64,000 bases of DNA, taken from Akebia trifoliata. Lineage: Eukaryota > Streptophyta > Magnoliopsida > Ranunculales > Lardizabalaceae. Where the stretch lies: contig CM030706.1 of NCBI GenBank assembly GCA_017979445.1, positions 26,328,281-26,392,280 on the forward strand, in the 5' to 3' direction. The position numbers and the translations under genes were made by a program. The notes beneath the pieces are model-generated. The model saw only the letters and a list, made by a program, of their open reading frames with translations. It did not search any database and was not told where the DNA came from. Below, piece after piece: positions 21,432 to 31,766 of the stretch. Position 1 is the stretch's first letter. Each line of letters starts with the position of its first letter.

Positions 21432-22129
21432 CAGAAAGAAATCCAGTTTCTAGAAATTCACAGAACTGTTTTCTTTGCACCTGTTTTCCATGTCTCCCCT
21501 GTTTTATGCCCTTCGCTCATTGTTTTTCTTTTGTTTTGAATGATGCTATGTGCATCACTCCTTTTTACCTAAGGGAGGATAAGAATAAATCGGAACATCT
21601 ACCTAAGGAACTAGGGGTGCCCCCTTGGGCTTACAACTCGGGCTTCGAGGCCCGACTATGACTTGTACAATTACAACTTTGCTTGGGGGTCGATGTGGCA
21701 TTAAAAATTTGTGTCCTAGCCTCGTCTAATCGGGCACATGCATGTGGTTTAATAGGTGGCTTCACGATTACCCGATCTTCAAATCTCGATGCATACTGAA
21801 GTACACATGTCGTTGGTTGGTGATATCAAGCCATGGAACTACTAAGCATCGGGGTTAAGTATATTGAGGGTGAGGTGTCTTTGAAGTGGGGCTATGCTTG
21901 CAAGTGCACATGTGTATTTTTTTCATTTCTTTTCATCGACCCCCTTACAAATATATAATACAAACAACAATAAAAAATAAATAAATAAATAGTACAATGG
22001 ACATGTGAAACAAAATAGAAAAGAAACATAAGAAACCACAAACAAACCATGTTAGTAAATAAAAATCTATGCTTTTTTTTTTTTGTGTTTTTCAAAATGA
22101 CCGAGTTGTCACAAGGGATGAGCCATGGT
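21432..22129. other. Start of the gag leader, non-coding
   Basis: No coding region. A short inverted repeat (CGGGCTTCGAGGCCCG, about 21640-21656) could form a hairpin in the leader RNA. A/T-rich DNA lies at 21940-22090. Confidence 0.5.
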
Positions 22130-22147
22130 TCCCCAGTAAAGTCGCCA
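22130..22147 (-). promoter_or_regulatory. Primer-binding site of the large Tat element
   Basis: On the minus strand, two bases after the 5' LTR end (TATCTACA, then GC), TGGCGACTTTACTGGGGA begins with the TGG that pairs with a tRNA CCA end. TGGCGAC-type sites are usual for Ogre/Tat elements, where tRNA-Arg has been named as primer; the exact tRNA here is not checked. Confidence 0.75.
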
Positions 22148-22149
22148 GC

Positions 22150-24398
22150 TGTAGATACGTGATTTTCTTCATTACAATGGCCACATCTACGATGGTTTGG
22201 AATCGCCACCATTCAAATTATAAGTGGGTGTGAATGGTCACCCGATGCACATTTTTAGGAAAATTGCCATTTTTGGCATTAGTGACTCACAACGGATAAG
22301 GAACTAATCAAACCTAGGGATTCGAGTAAGCGACTCGGTTGGAGAAAATGGAAGGTGTTAGGCACCTTTTCTCTCCACCAAGTGACGGTAACCTCAAATA
22401 ACTCGGTCATTTCACAATAAAAAAGGAGAAATAAAAGTGCTAGTGTGTGCATTTTGTACCCTAGATAGGGATTCATTTTCGGCTTGATCATAGGGTCATT
22501 TCATTGATGGAAATGACCCTTATGAACCTTTAGCCTTGGGGTCCAGTTACTTAAAATAAAGATAAAAGAGAAAAGGGGGATCTTTAGAAAAGGGAGAAGG
22601 AGAGGATAGAGAGAGAGATGGGGGGCACTTCAAACCCACATTGTACCCTTGATCTTCTTTTCTTCTTCTTCTTCTCTCCTATATCTTCTTCTATGAGTCT
22701 TCTTAGGTCCTTGATAAAATTTGAGGAGAGAAAGTAGACTTTTGTTTTCTTTTTTTTTTGTGAGACTTGGTAACCCATTTTGGAAGGAGGGGAGGGGTAT
22801 ATATAGGTGTTTGGAGAGTCTTTGAGGGGTATAATGGGGTAAAAAATTGGGAGAATAGAGAATGGCATGGGTTTTTAAAGTGAAGGGTATGAAATTTTGA
22901 GTGTAAGTGAGGGTAGTTGTGTAATGAGGGAAATGGGTTGTGTTTTAACCCAAATGGTTTAGATCCTACCCAAATCCATTTGGGTAGAGTGTTTGGTGGG
23001 ATGAGAAGAGTGATGGTTGATGGAGGGAATGGGGGTGTAAGGTAGTTGTTTAGAGAAGGAGTGTTAGGTTGGTTGAGGAGATGAGGTGTTTAGATTTAGA
23101 GGGATGGGTAGTGTAAGAGATTGGTTGGTTGGATTTTGGGAGAATAAAGGAGAGAATGACATGCGGCATATGATTGAAAGGGTGTGGTGATGAGATTGGT
23201 TGATTGGTTGATAGTGGTTGTTTGATTAGAGAAAGAGGTATGAGTTAGTTAATTGATGATGAGGGAAGTATGGGTTGAGGTGATTTCATTGGAGTGTTTT
23301 AAGGAAGATGATGGATAGAGATATGGGTTGTGATGTAGGTGGTTGATGATGTTAGAGAATAGGGATAGGTTAGGGTATGTAGGATATGGGTTGTGATATG
23401 GGTGGTTAATGAATGGGGATATGTTAGGTTAGGATAGGGTATGGGTTGAGGTGATTTTGGAGAGAGGTGATGGGGTTAGATGGATTGTTTAGAGAATGGT
23501 GATGGGGGTAGGTGATTAGATGGGGGAGGTGAAGGGTGGAGATGACATGTGTCATTTTTTGATGTTGAGAATGTCATTGGTTAATGTGGGTAATGGGTTA
23601 AGGTTGTGGATTGGATAATGAATTGGATATGGGTAGTGGTTTATGGGCTTTTAAGTGTTGGGTTTGGGTTTATGAGGGTTGTGGGTCATTTTGGCTTGAT
23701 TAGGATTTGTTTTGGATTGGATATTTGAGGGAAAGTAGGTGTTAGGGTTTAGATGACATGGAGTTAATTTTAGGTTAGGGTGTAAAGTGAGAAATTGGTT
23801 TAGGAGAGGGTTAAGGGTTTATGGGCCTTGCATGGGCTTAAGGTGTTTGTGGATTTTGAGGTGGAGCGGTAAAGGGTGGATGATTGGTTGGCATCCCAAG
23901 TCTCCTATTTTTTTAATTTATTAATTTTTTTGAGATTTTTGTAGTTGTCGGTTTGATCAAAAATGCCATGTGTTTGGTAATTTGGGCCTTTTAGGCCCGT
24001 TGGAGAATTTTATCGATCGTTCGAATTCTCTTGGATATAAAGGAGGTGTGGTGAGGTCGAACACGTGTAGGATGGGTGCCAACCCTTCTTATATGTCCCT
24101 TGGACTATTGGGAGGTCTTAGGGCCTTGATTTACTCAAAATTGCCATTTTTTATCATTTTGGGCCTTAGAGGCCCGTTGGCCTATTTTGTTGGAAAATTG
24201 GTATTTTTAATGGAGTCGAGCATGTTGAGTTTTTTGGTAGACCTACTAACCAATTGAGAGGTATTAAAGGCTTTGATTTTGGTGAAAATGCCGTATTTCG
24301 AGAGTTCGGGTCATCGAGGCCCATTGGCCAAATTTATTGGAAAGTTACTATTTTTGGGCCCTTTTGAGTGAGGGCCTGTTCAAATTGGGGTGTCTACA
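22150..24398 (-). repeat. LTR of the large Tat element (5' LTR in transcript sense)
   Basis: A 2249-bp copy matching 62-2336 from TGTAGATA to GTGTCTACA, with scattered substitutions and small indels. It is followed directly by AGAGG (24399-24403), the target duplication. Confidence 0.93.
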
Positions 24399-24403
24399 AG
24401 AGG

Positions 24404-25224
24404 TATATAAGTGCACTTGGGCAAGGGTAGCTGGATAAATTGCATTGCATGTAGTAAATCTAGAGTTTAAGAGCTCCCCATAGGTCACGACCGGTACTAA
24501 GTATGAGTGTTCCCGGGTTGCTCTAATCAATCCAACCACATTGAAAACCTAAAGAGGAGATTTAGGCAAAAATTAAGGTATCAGCAAATTGGAAGAAATG
24601 TCCTATCAAGAAGAAAAATTCATAAAGAAGTTTACTAGAGGATGTAGAAAATTATTCAAGTCACAACATTCATTTTTAGTTGAAAGCTCACATCTGATGA
24701 AGATAATGTTGAAGTCGAAGAAACTCAGAAGTCATTTTGAACATTGTAGGATATTTAACAGTATGTTTACTTATTCAAGTATTCACAAAAGAAAAATGTA
24801 GAACCATCGACCACTTTGAAAAAAAAGATCTTCTATTATAATAATCATCAAGATTTTAAGTTTAGCATTTCTAAAAAAAAAATTGATCAAATTCCTTATT
24901 ACACATATGATAATCTTAAGAGTCTTGAATTTAAAGGAATGTCGATTCTTCTGTCTATCATATATCAGAGTCCATAGTTGCTCGTTCATATTTTCCAAAT
25001 ATAATTCATTTCATCAGTTTCATAGTCAAGTTCCAGTTATAAGCCAACCTTGAAAGTAAGGGCATTTTTTTAGAATAACTATGATTCCAAAGTTTTCATT
25101 CTTGATCACATGATAAAAAGAAAATTTTACAAAAGCTTAAAAGATTTGGCGAAGCCTAATAATAATTATGAATTCAGATGCATGATAAGCCAATAAAGGC
25201 CCAATCTTTTAAACTTTGAACTCG
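24404..25224. other. Unassigned sequence to the right of the large Tat element
   Basis: A/T-rich DNA with short frames only. Since the 77-bp array and an LTR follow, it is probably the 3' internal region of a Tat element that the large element inserted into. No protein was recognised. Confidence 0.4.
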
Positions 25225-26215
25225 ATAATACCGACTCTTTAACTAATTCAAGTCCGAGAAGCATAGCTCCAATAAGTTTGAGTCCAATAATTGAGACTCT
25301 GACTTTTTTTGAATCATAGAATGAGTAGGTTTTTTGAAGTACCTACAAACCTAAGTTCGAGTCCGAGAAATGAGACTCCAACCTTTTGAATCATAGAATG
25401 AATAGGTTTTTTGAAGTGCCTACAAACCTAAGTTCAAGTCAGAAAAACGAGACTCCAACTTTTTGAATCATAGAATGAGTAGGTTTTTTGAAGTGCCTAT
25501 AAACCTAAGTTCGAGTCCGAGAAACGAGACTCCAACTTCTTGAATCATAAAATGAGTAGGTTTTTTGAAGTTCCTACAAACCTAAGTTCGAGTTTGAGAA
25601 ACAAGACTCCAACTTTTTAAATCATAGAATGAGTAGGCTTTTTGAAATGCCTACAAAACTAAGTTCGAGTCCAAGAAGCGAGATTCTAATTTTTTGAATC
25701 ATAAAATGAGTAGGTTTTTTGAAGTGCCTACAAACCTAAGTTCGAGTCCGAGAAATGAGACTCTAACTTTTTGAATCATAGAATGAGTAGGCTTTTTGAA
25801 GTGCCTAAGTTCGAGTCTGAGAAGCGAGACTCCAACTTTTTGAATCATAGAATAATAGGCTTTTGAAGTGCTTACAAACCTAAGTTCGAGTCCGAGAAAC
25901 AATACTCCAACCTTCTGAATAATCCTACAAACCTAAGTTTGAGTCTAATAAATGAGACTCCAACTTTTTGAATCATAGAATAAGTAGGTTTTTTGAAGTG
26001 TTTACAAACCTAAGTTCGAGTCTAATAAATGAAACTTGAACTTTTTGAATCATAGAATTAGTAGATTTTTTGAAATGCCTACAAACCTAAGTTCGAGTCC
26101 GAGAAACGAGATTCCAACTTTTTGAATCATAGAATAAATTGATAGGATTGTTAAGTTCCTGTAAACCTTAGCTAGAGTTCAATAAATGAGACTCAAATTT
26201 TTTCGGACTCTAAAA
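25225..26215. repeat. 77-bp tandem array
   Basis: A unit with AGAATGAGTAGGTTTTTTGA, TACAAACCTAAGTTCGAGTC and GAGACTCCAACTTTTTGAAT recurs with AGAATG starts at 25318, 25395, 25472, 25549, 25626, 25703 and 25780 (exactly 77 bp), then 25849 (8-bp deletion) and more degenerate copies to about 26215. Each unit holds GAGTC...GACTC complementary words. Tandem arrays just before the 3' LTR are typical of Tat elements. Confidence 0.93.
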
Positions 26216-26537
26216 AGGAATTTTGATAGGTTTAATGAAGTTTATAAATCACCTATCTCGTTATTTAAACTTACCATAATTCAATATTGTGTGATTGTCT
26301 TCAGTGCGTATATGCATTTCAATTTGAATCATCATTATTAGTAAGAGGAGATCTCTAAGATCTGACATTCTTTTAGTTTGGGAAGAGTTTTACCCTCAAG
26401 GATCCGAATGCCTCGACGAATTGCTAAATCAGGCTGCAAAATGAATTGTCATTAGCTTTGGCATTCAGATATCGTACTATCTACTAAAATACATTTGCTA
26501 TCTAGTTTGCTTCAACCCTCTGCCAAAGAGGGGCATC
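26216..26537. other. End of the internal region with a purine tract
   Basis: Non-coding; it ends GCCAAAGAGGGGCATC immediately before an LTR start (TGTACATA at 26538). The AAAGAGGGG run looks like the polypurine tract of a plus-strand Tat element. Confidence 0.5.
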
Positions 26538-27950
26538 TGTACATACCCAATTTTTGCACTTGCCTGATTAATCAACTCGTCAACCTGATCGTGACGATTC
26601 CCAATGATGGATGATTATTCCAATGCTCTATTTTGTTACTAGATATGTTTCAAAAATTCGGATGAGATATCTTAAACTAACAAAATTGTATAAAATATGC
26701 TACGCTAGGAAAATATAATCCCCAAAACATATAAATCATCATTTTACAAAAAAAAAAGCTTTACGATAAAAATCACTAAAAAATGATCAAATTACCAAAA
26801 TACCCCTAACATCAAAACATCCTTAGAGCCCCCTTACGCTTAGAAAAATCCATTCAAATACATAAAATAATAAAATGAAACCAAATAAATTATTTCACCA
26901 ACTTTTACCAAATTCGATAAAATTATGAAAATACCCTTCGTAAGGTTTGACAATCATTTGACGTCAAAAATTTTCATAATTGACACAAATCCATAATCCC
27001 AATGAATTCCTTACAAAAAATCGATTAAAAAATATCCTGGAACATTGAAAACTGACTTCAAACGCAAAAATTCTCTTCGGGGGCAAAACGATAATTTTTT
27101 AATTTTAAAATTTTTTAATTTCGAAATTAATGAATAAAATATTAATTAACGTAAAGTCAAACCTTAATAAAATTAATTTAAAAATCTAAACTAAGTCAAT
27201 CTCATAAGACTTCAGTCAAAACCCTAATTAAAACTTAATCTGAAGAAACCAAGTCAATCTCATAAGACTTAAGTCAAAACCCTAATTAAAATCCTAATCT
27301 AAAAAGACCAAGTCAATCTCATAAGACTAAGTCAAAACCTTAATTTAAACCCTAATCTAAAAAGACCAAGTCAATCTCATAAGATTAAAATCAAAACCCT
27401 AATTTATCTTATCTAAAAAGCCTCCCTAGCCTTCCCAAAACCTTGATTTTGAAGCCATAACCCCTTACCTATCATTCAAACCTTAATTTTTATTCAAAAA
27501 ACACCCAGAGACCTTCAAAATTACCTAAAAATTCATCAAAAAATTATAAAATACTCAGATCTAGGAAGCAGATACTTTATCTTGGAAATCAGAAATGGAT
27601 TCAGTGATGGAAACGAAGCAAGGAATCTCTCTACCCGATCTGAGGGAACAAATCGTTGCGAACATCTAGGTACATTTTTCTCTATTTATTTTATTTATTT
27701 GTTTTTAGGTCTTCTAGCAATGTAGTTTTCTTGAGAAGTAGTAGAGATCGATGTTTGCCGGGCGGGATTGGTGTCTAATACCTTCCAACCTCGTAACGTG
27801 ATCCACAGACTTAGTTTCTTTTCGTAGATTAGTTATTTTTATCCATTTTGAGTCAATTATCGGTTCCTAGACCATAATAACTAGGTGGCGACTCTCAAAC
27901 CTCAAAATCAAAAGTGGATCCGCACACCTGACGGATCAAAGGCGCTTTCA
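26538..27950 (+). repeat. Tat-type LTR (probably a 3' LTR)
   Basis: It runs from TGTACATACC to GGCGCTTTCA and matches the solo LTR at 36226-37965, including the GTGACGATTCCCAATGATGG region near the start, an internal repeat of AAGTCAATCTCATAAGACT (27180-27400), and a GGTGGCGACTC...GGATCCGC tail. The flanking five-mers (GCATC, ATTAG) do not match and a purine tract precedes it, so I read it as the 3' LTR of the element to its left, inserted into the older RT at 27951. Confidence 0.75.
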
Positions 27951-28444
27951 ATTAGAGTTTGAATTGACTTTACAAACCTAAACAAGGCCTACCCTAAGAA
28001 TAGTTTTTCTATGCCGAGGATAGACCAACTGGTATATGCGACTTTAGGCTATGAAAAATTGTCCTTCATGGATGGTTATTCTAGCTACAATTAGATACAG
28101 CTTAACCCGACAGATCAAGATAAGACAACCTTTATCACTGAGCAAGAGCTCTACTACTACAAAGTTATGCCTTTTTGGGTGAAAACACAAGGGCAATTTA
28201 TTATAGGCTGGTAACAGAACTCTTCAAGGATCTGTTAGGCAAGACTGCAAAAGTCTATATTGATGATCTGTTGGTGAAGAGTAAAAAGAAAGAAGATCAT
28301 GTTGTTGATCTAGAAGAGGTCTTTTCTAGAGTGAGAAAAGTTGGGATGAGGCTCAATTTGGAGAAGTGCACTTTTACATTAACTTTAAGGATGTTCTCGG
28401 GCTACCTGGTCACAAGGAGAGGTATAGAAGCCAAGCCAAACTAG
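27951..28444 (+). pseudogene. Reverse transcriptase fragment of an older Tat element
   Basis: Starting at the LTR border the plus strand reads DFTNLNKAYPKNSFSMPRID, LSFMDGYSSYN-stop-IQL, TTFITEQELYYYKVMPF, then a frameshift near 28171 and YYRLVTELFKDLLGKTAKVY with IDDLLVKSKKKEDHVVDLEE. The catalytic DD pair is kept. The N-terminal fingers and everything upstream are missing, cut by the LTR insertion. Confidence 0.85.
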
Positions 28445-29562
28445 ATCAGAGCACTACTAGAGATGTCCTTCCCGAAAATGCAAAAAAAAGTTCTTAGTAG
28501 GAAGAGTAGCAACCTTAAACCGATTCATTTCCAAATCTTCAGATAAGTGCAGGCCATTATACCAGTTACTGCGAAAGAATATCAAGTTCGAGTGGATAGA
28601 GGAATGTGAGTAAGCCTTCACAAAGTTGAAGAAATATCTGGGCAAACTGCTTATACTCTCTAAACCAGAAGTAAAAGAGGAACTAGGGTTGTACCTAGCT
28701 ATTTTAGAATGCGCACTCAGTTCTGTCGTGGTCAGGAATGGAACAACGATAGAGCAGCCTATTTACTTCTTAAGCAAGACCTTCACTGATGTCGAGAGAC
28801 ATTATTCCAGACTCGAGAATATGGGATTAGCTCTAGTCTACATAACGATACGCTTAAGACCGTACTTCCAGGCACACTGAGTACATGTCATTACAGAGTA
28901 CCCCTTGAAGTTTATCTTAAGGAAGATGGAAGGATCAAGCAGAATGGAAAATTGGACTGTACATCTAGCAGAGTTTGGATTGAGTATAAGCCTAGAGTTT
29001 CACTGAAAAGCCAAGCAGTTGCAGATTTCTTGATAGATTTCCCAATAAAGAAAAAATAGATATGTTGGTAAAAGAGCTAGAACATGCTGAAAAAGGGTAA
29101 GAAACGCACAACCATCCAAGATGGAAAGCTTACGTGGATGGATCTTCAAACCTAGAAGGGTCAGGAATAGGAGTGGTGCTAATCACTCCTGATGGATCCA
29201 GGATAGAGAAAATGGTTAGATTGGGAGTCAGGGCATCAAATAATGAAGCAGAATATGAGGCAATACTACTCGACCTCAATTCATTAGCAGGGCTGGGGGT
29301 AACTGATGCTACAGTCTATAGTGACTCGCAGCTAATAGTTAATCACGTCAATGGGACGTTTGAAACACGAGATCTTAGAATACAACTCTATCTGGAGAAA
29401 ATCAGGTCTGCCATACTTCGAGTTGGGGAGATCAGAATAAAGTACATATTGCGGACAAACAACATGCATGTAGATGCCTTAGCCTTCATAACCTCAATGC
29501 TGGCAGGACAAGACATAAGAAAATTACCATTGGGCTGCCAAGAAAGTCTCGTGATAGACTAA
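28445..29562 (+). pseudogene. RNase H and Tat-type second RNase H of the older Tat element
   Basis: 28626-28880 reads as RT-linked RNase H (LSKTFTDVERHYSRLENMGL). 29134-29562 is an open second RNase H with its acidic residues in place: YVDGSSNLEGSGIGVVL, SNNEAEYEAIL, VYSDSQLIVNHVNGTF and NNMHVDALAF. This pair of RNase H domains again points to the Tat clade. Stops and frameshifts lie between the two parts. Confidence 0.82.
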
Positions 29563-30010
29563 CAAAAGCAAGTTAGAGATTTTTGTAAAGAACATGGGAT
29601 AATGTAATTATTTTCCACGCCACAGTACTTGCAGGGCAATGGATAGGCTGAAACTACCAACAAGCTACTAATAGATACGTTAAAGAAAAGACTAAAAAAA
29701 ACAAAGAGAAGATGGACAAGAGTCTTGCATGGCGTGTTATGGGCTAATAAGACAACTGTCAAAACCTCCACATGGATGTCCCTGTTCACTATGGCTTATA
29801 GAATGGAGGTAATGATTCCTATAGAAAATAACTTCCCCACAATAAGATCTAGAATAGTGTAGTCTAACTAATACAACCAACAGATAATTATAGAAGTAGA
29901 TATTGGAAGAGAAGCGAGAAACAACGCTGATAAGGCTAGAAAAATATCACAAGAAGCTGTAAAGTTACTTCAACAAGAAAATTTTTCACAGGTAGTTTAA
30001 AGAAGGAAAT
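29563..30010 (+). pseudogene. Integrase C-terminal remnant of the older Tat element
   Basis: FCKEHGIM, then STPQYLQGNG-stop-AETTNKLLIDTLKKRLKK, VLWANKTTVKTSTWMSLFTM and AYRMEVMIPIENNFPTIRS are the C-terminal half of the integrase core. The zinc region and the first catalytic Asp are absent: only about 20 codons separate the second RNase H from this segment, so roughly 300 codons have been deleted. Confidence 0.75.
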
Positions 30011-30169
30011 CTAGTGTTGCATAGGGTATTCAAGAATACAGAAGAGCAAAACAGCGGCAAGCTGGACGTTAACTAGGAAAGGCCATATAGAGTAGCAAGA
30101 GTAGGCTAGAAGGAAGCTATTACTTGATAACAATGATCGGTCAAGAGCTACCTAGATTGCTAGTAACCT

Positions 30170-30960
30170 ACGTGCGGATTTAGCACTGAAGATGGATCTC
30201 ACCTAGATTTGGGTCTACGTGGGTCTTTTTTACCTTAATTGGTAGGGTAAAAAGCTGGTTGGGGCCAACTCTAAGACGAGTAACGAAATACTAATGTGGA
30301 TCCCACCTAGATCCGAACCTATGTGAGTCTTCTTTGCCTTAATTGGCAAAGTGAGAAACTAGTTGGGGTCTTTTTCTGTCACAAGTTCAAGAGCACTTAA
30401 GATGGATCCCACCTGGCCACCTGGATCTTGGCCTATGTGGGTCTTCTCTTCCTTAATTGGTTGGGTAAGAAGCTAGTCGAGGCCCAACTCTAACACAATT
30501 AACGAAGCACTAATGTAGATCCCGCCTAGATTCGGACCTATGTGGGTCTTTTCTGCCTTAATTAATAGAGTAAGAAGTTGGTCGGTGTCCTACTCTATCA
30601 TGAGTTCAAGAGCATTGAAGATGGATCCCACTTGGATCTAGGCCTACGTGGGTCTTCTCTACCTTAATTGGTAGGGTAAGAAGCTGGTTAGGGACTCTGA
30701 TACGATTAATGAAACATTAATATAGATCCAGTTTGGATCTGAACCTACATGGGTCTTCTCTACTTTAATTGGCAAAACAAGAAGTTGGTCGGGATCCTAC
30801 TTTGTCACAAGTTCAAGAGTACTGAAGATGGATCCTACTTGGGTCTAGGCCTATATGGTCTTTTCTATCTTAATTGGTAGAGTAAAAAACTGGTCGGGTC
30901 CCTACTCTAGTACGAGTAAATCAGTATTGAGATTGGCTCATTTTAGAGTTTGGTCTATGC
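30170..30960. repeat. Dimeric ~210-bp tandem array (alternating ~105-bp A and B units)
   Basis: A-type units (GTTCAAGAGCACTGAAGATG before TGGATCC) have the TGGATC landmark at 30193, 30403, 30622 and 30829. B-type units (AACGAARYACTAATGTRGAT) have it at 30297, 30516 and 30723. A and B alternate at 101-113 bp, giving a 207-219-bp higher-order repeat. Each unit contains CCTTAATTGGTAGGGTAAGA-like sequence. It lies between integrase and the antisense gene. Confidence 0.9.
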
Positions 30961-31766
30961 AACTCTCCTCCACTTCAACCAGTAGAGTGAAGAACTAGTC
31001 GACCATACTCTATCTTGAGTAGAAAGCCAAGAGAATTATTTAGCGTAAAAGTAGATCTTTGAAGACATCTACCAATGGGTAAGAGAAAAGTTGTTAAAAG
31101 ACTGTAGTTTGCCTTAGAATAATAAAAGTGCTGAAAAATAGTCATTTCAGGTACAAAGAAATAAAAGCTAAGTTAAAGCCTTTATTAAGAACATAAAGTC
31201 AAAGAGACCTCCCCGAAATATAGTGTAGTTACCTTTGGAAAGGTTCGACCTAAGTAAAATTTACATAAGGTAGAACCTGGGGGGAAGAGGTAGTAAATAT
31301 GAGCAATTCAAATAATTTAACAGTGGAATGTGCAACTTCAGCAATAATATGAGCAGTTCAAACAATTTAGTAGTGGAATGTGTAGTTTTAGCAATAATAT
31401 AAGGAGTAAAAGCAATTTATCAATGGAATGTGCAGCACAAGCAGTGCGAATAAGAGTTCACATAGAAGGTAGATTAGCAGTTGGCTTAAGTAAGGCAAGC
31501 AATGCGAAGGAACAGATTTGCTAGAATCTTTAAGTCAAGTGTAATGTTGAAATTATGCTAAGTTAGAAAGCAAACTAACAGATTGTGTATGCAATGTAAG
31601 CAGTATGAAGAAGTGAAGTTTTATATTAAAGATAAGAATAGTACTTATGTGAAAGCAAATTTTCTCATTAATAACAAAAGAAAGAGTACAGAAGAGGTCC
31701 CAAAGATGAGATAGTACAAAAAATAGTAACAAAAACAAAGTACAACTGAAACCAAGGAGCATATCT
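30961..31766. repeat. Untranslated region with a short ~55-bp repeat
   Basis: Around 31290-31440 GAGCARTTCAAACAATTTA and CAGTGGAATGTGCAG words recur about three times at 50-57 bp. The rest is A/T-rich without coding signal. Confidence 0.55.

Larger units (their letters stand above)
62..24398 (-). mobile_element. Complete 24.3-kb Tat-clade (Ogre/Retand-like) Ty3/gypsy LTR retrotransposon
   Basis: Two long similar terminal repeats (62-2336 and 22150-24398) begin TGTAGATA and end GTGTCTACA on the plus strand, and are bounded by a perfect AGAGG duplication (57-61, 24399-24403). Gag, protease, RT, RNase H, a second RNase H and integrase lie on the minus strand in gypsy order, so the 5' LTR is the right-hand copy. 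The second RNase H, great length, long repeat-filled leader and plus-strand genes between integrase and the 3' LTR are known traits of the plant Tat clade; antisense genes in that place are known from Grande and Retand. All coding regions carry stops or frameshifts, so the copy is probably non-autonomous, yet the LTRs remain closely similar. Assignment within Tat is less certain than the clade. Confidence 0.93.

Noticed and set aside
24348..24539. Minus-strand frame spanning the right border of the large element
   Set aside because: It crosses the LTR end and the target duplication, so it is a chance fusion.
27885..27905. GGTGGCGACTC as a primer-binding site after an LTR (also near 37903)
   Set aside because: LTR homology continues about 60 bp further to GCGCTTTCA, and the CCAAC duplication at 37966 shows that this is the true LTR end; the motif is inside the LTR.
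26533..27955. Solo LTR status of 26538-27950
   Set aside because: Flanking five-mers GCATC and ATTAG do not match, and a purine tract precedes it, so a 3' LTR is more likely.
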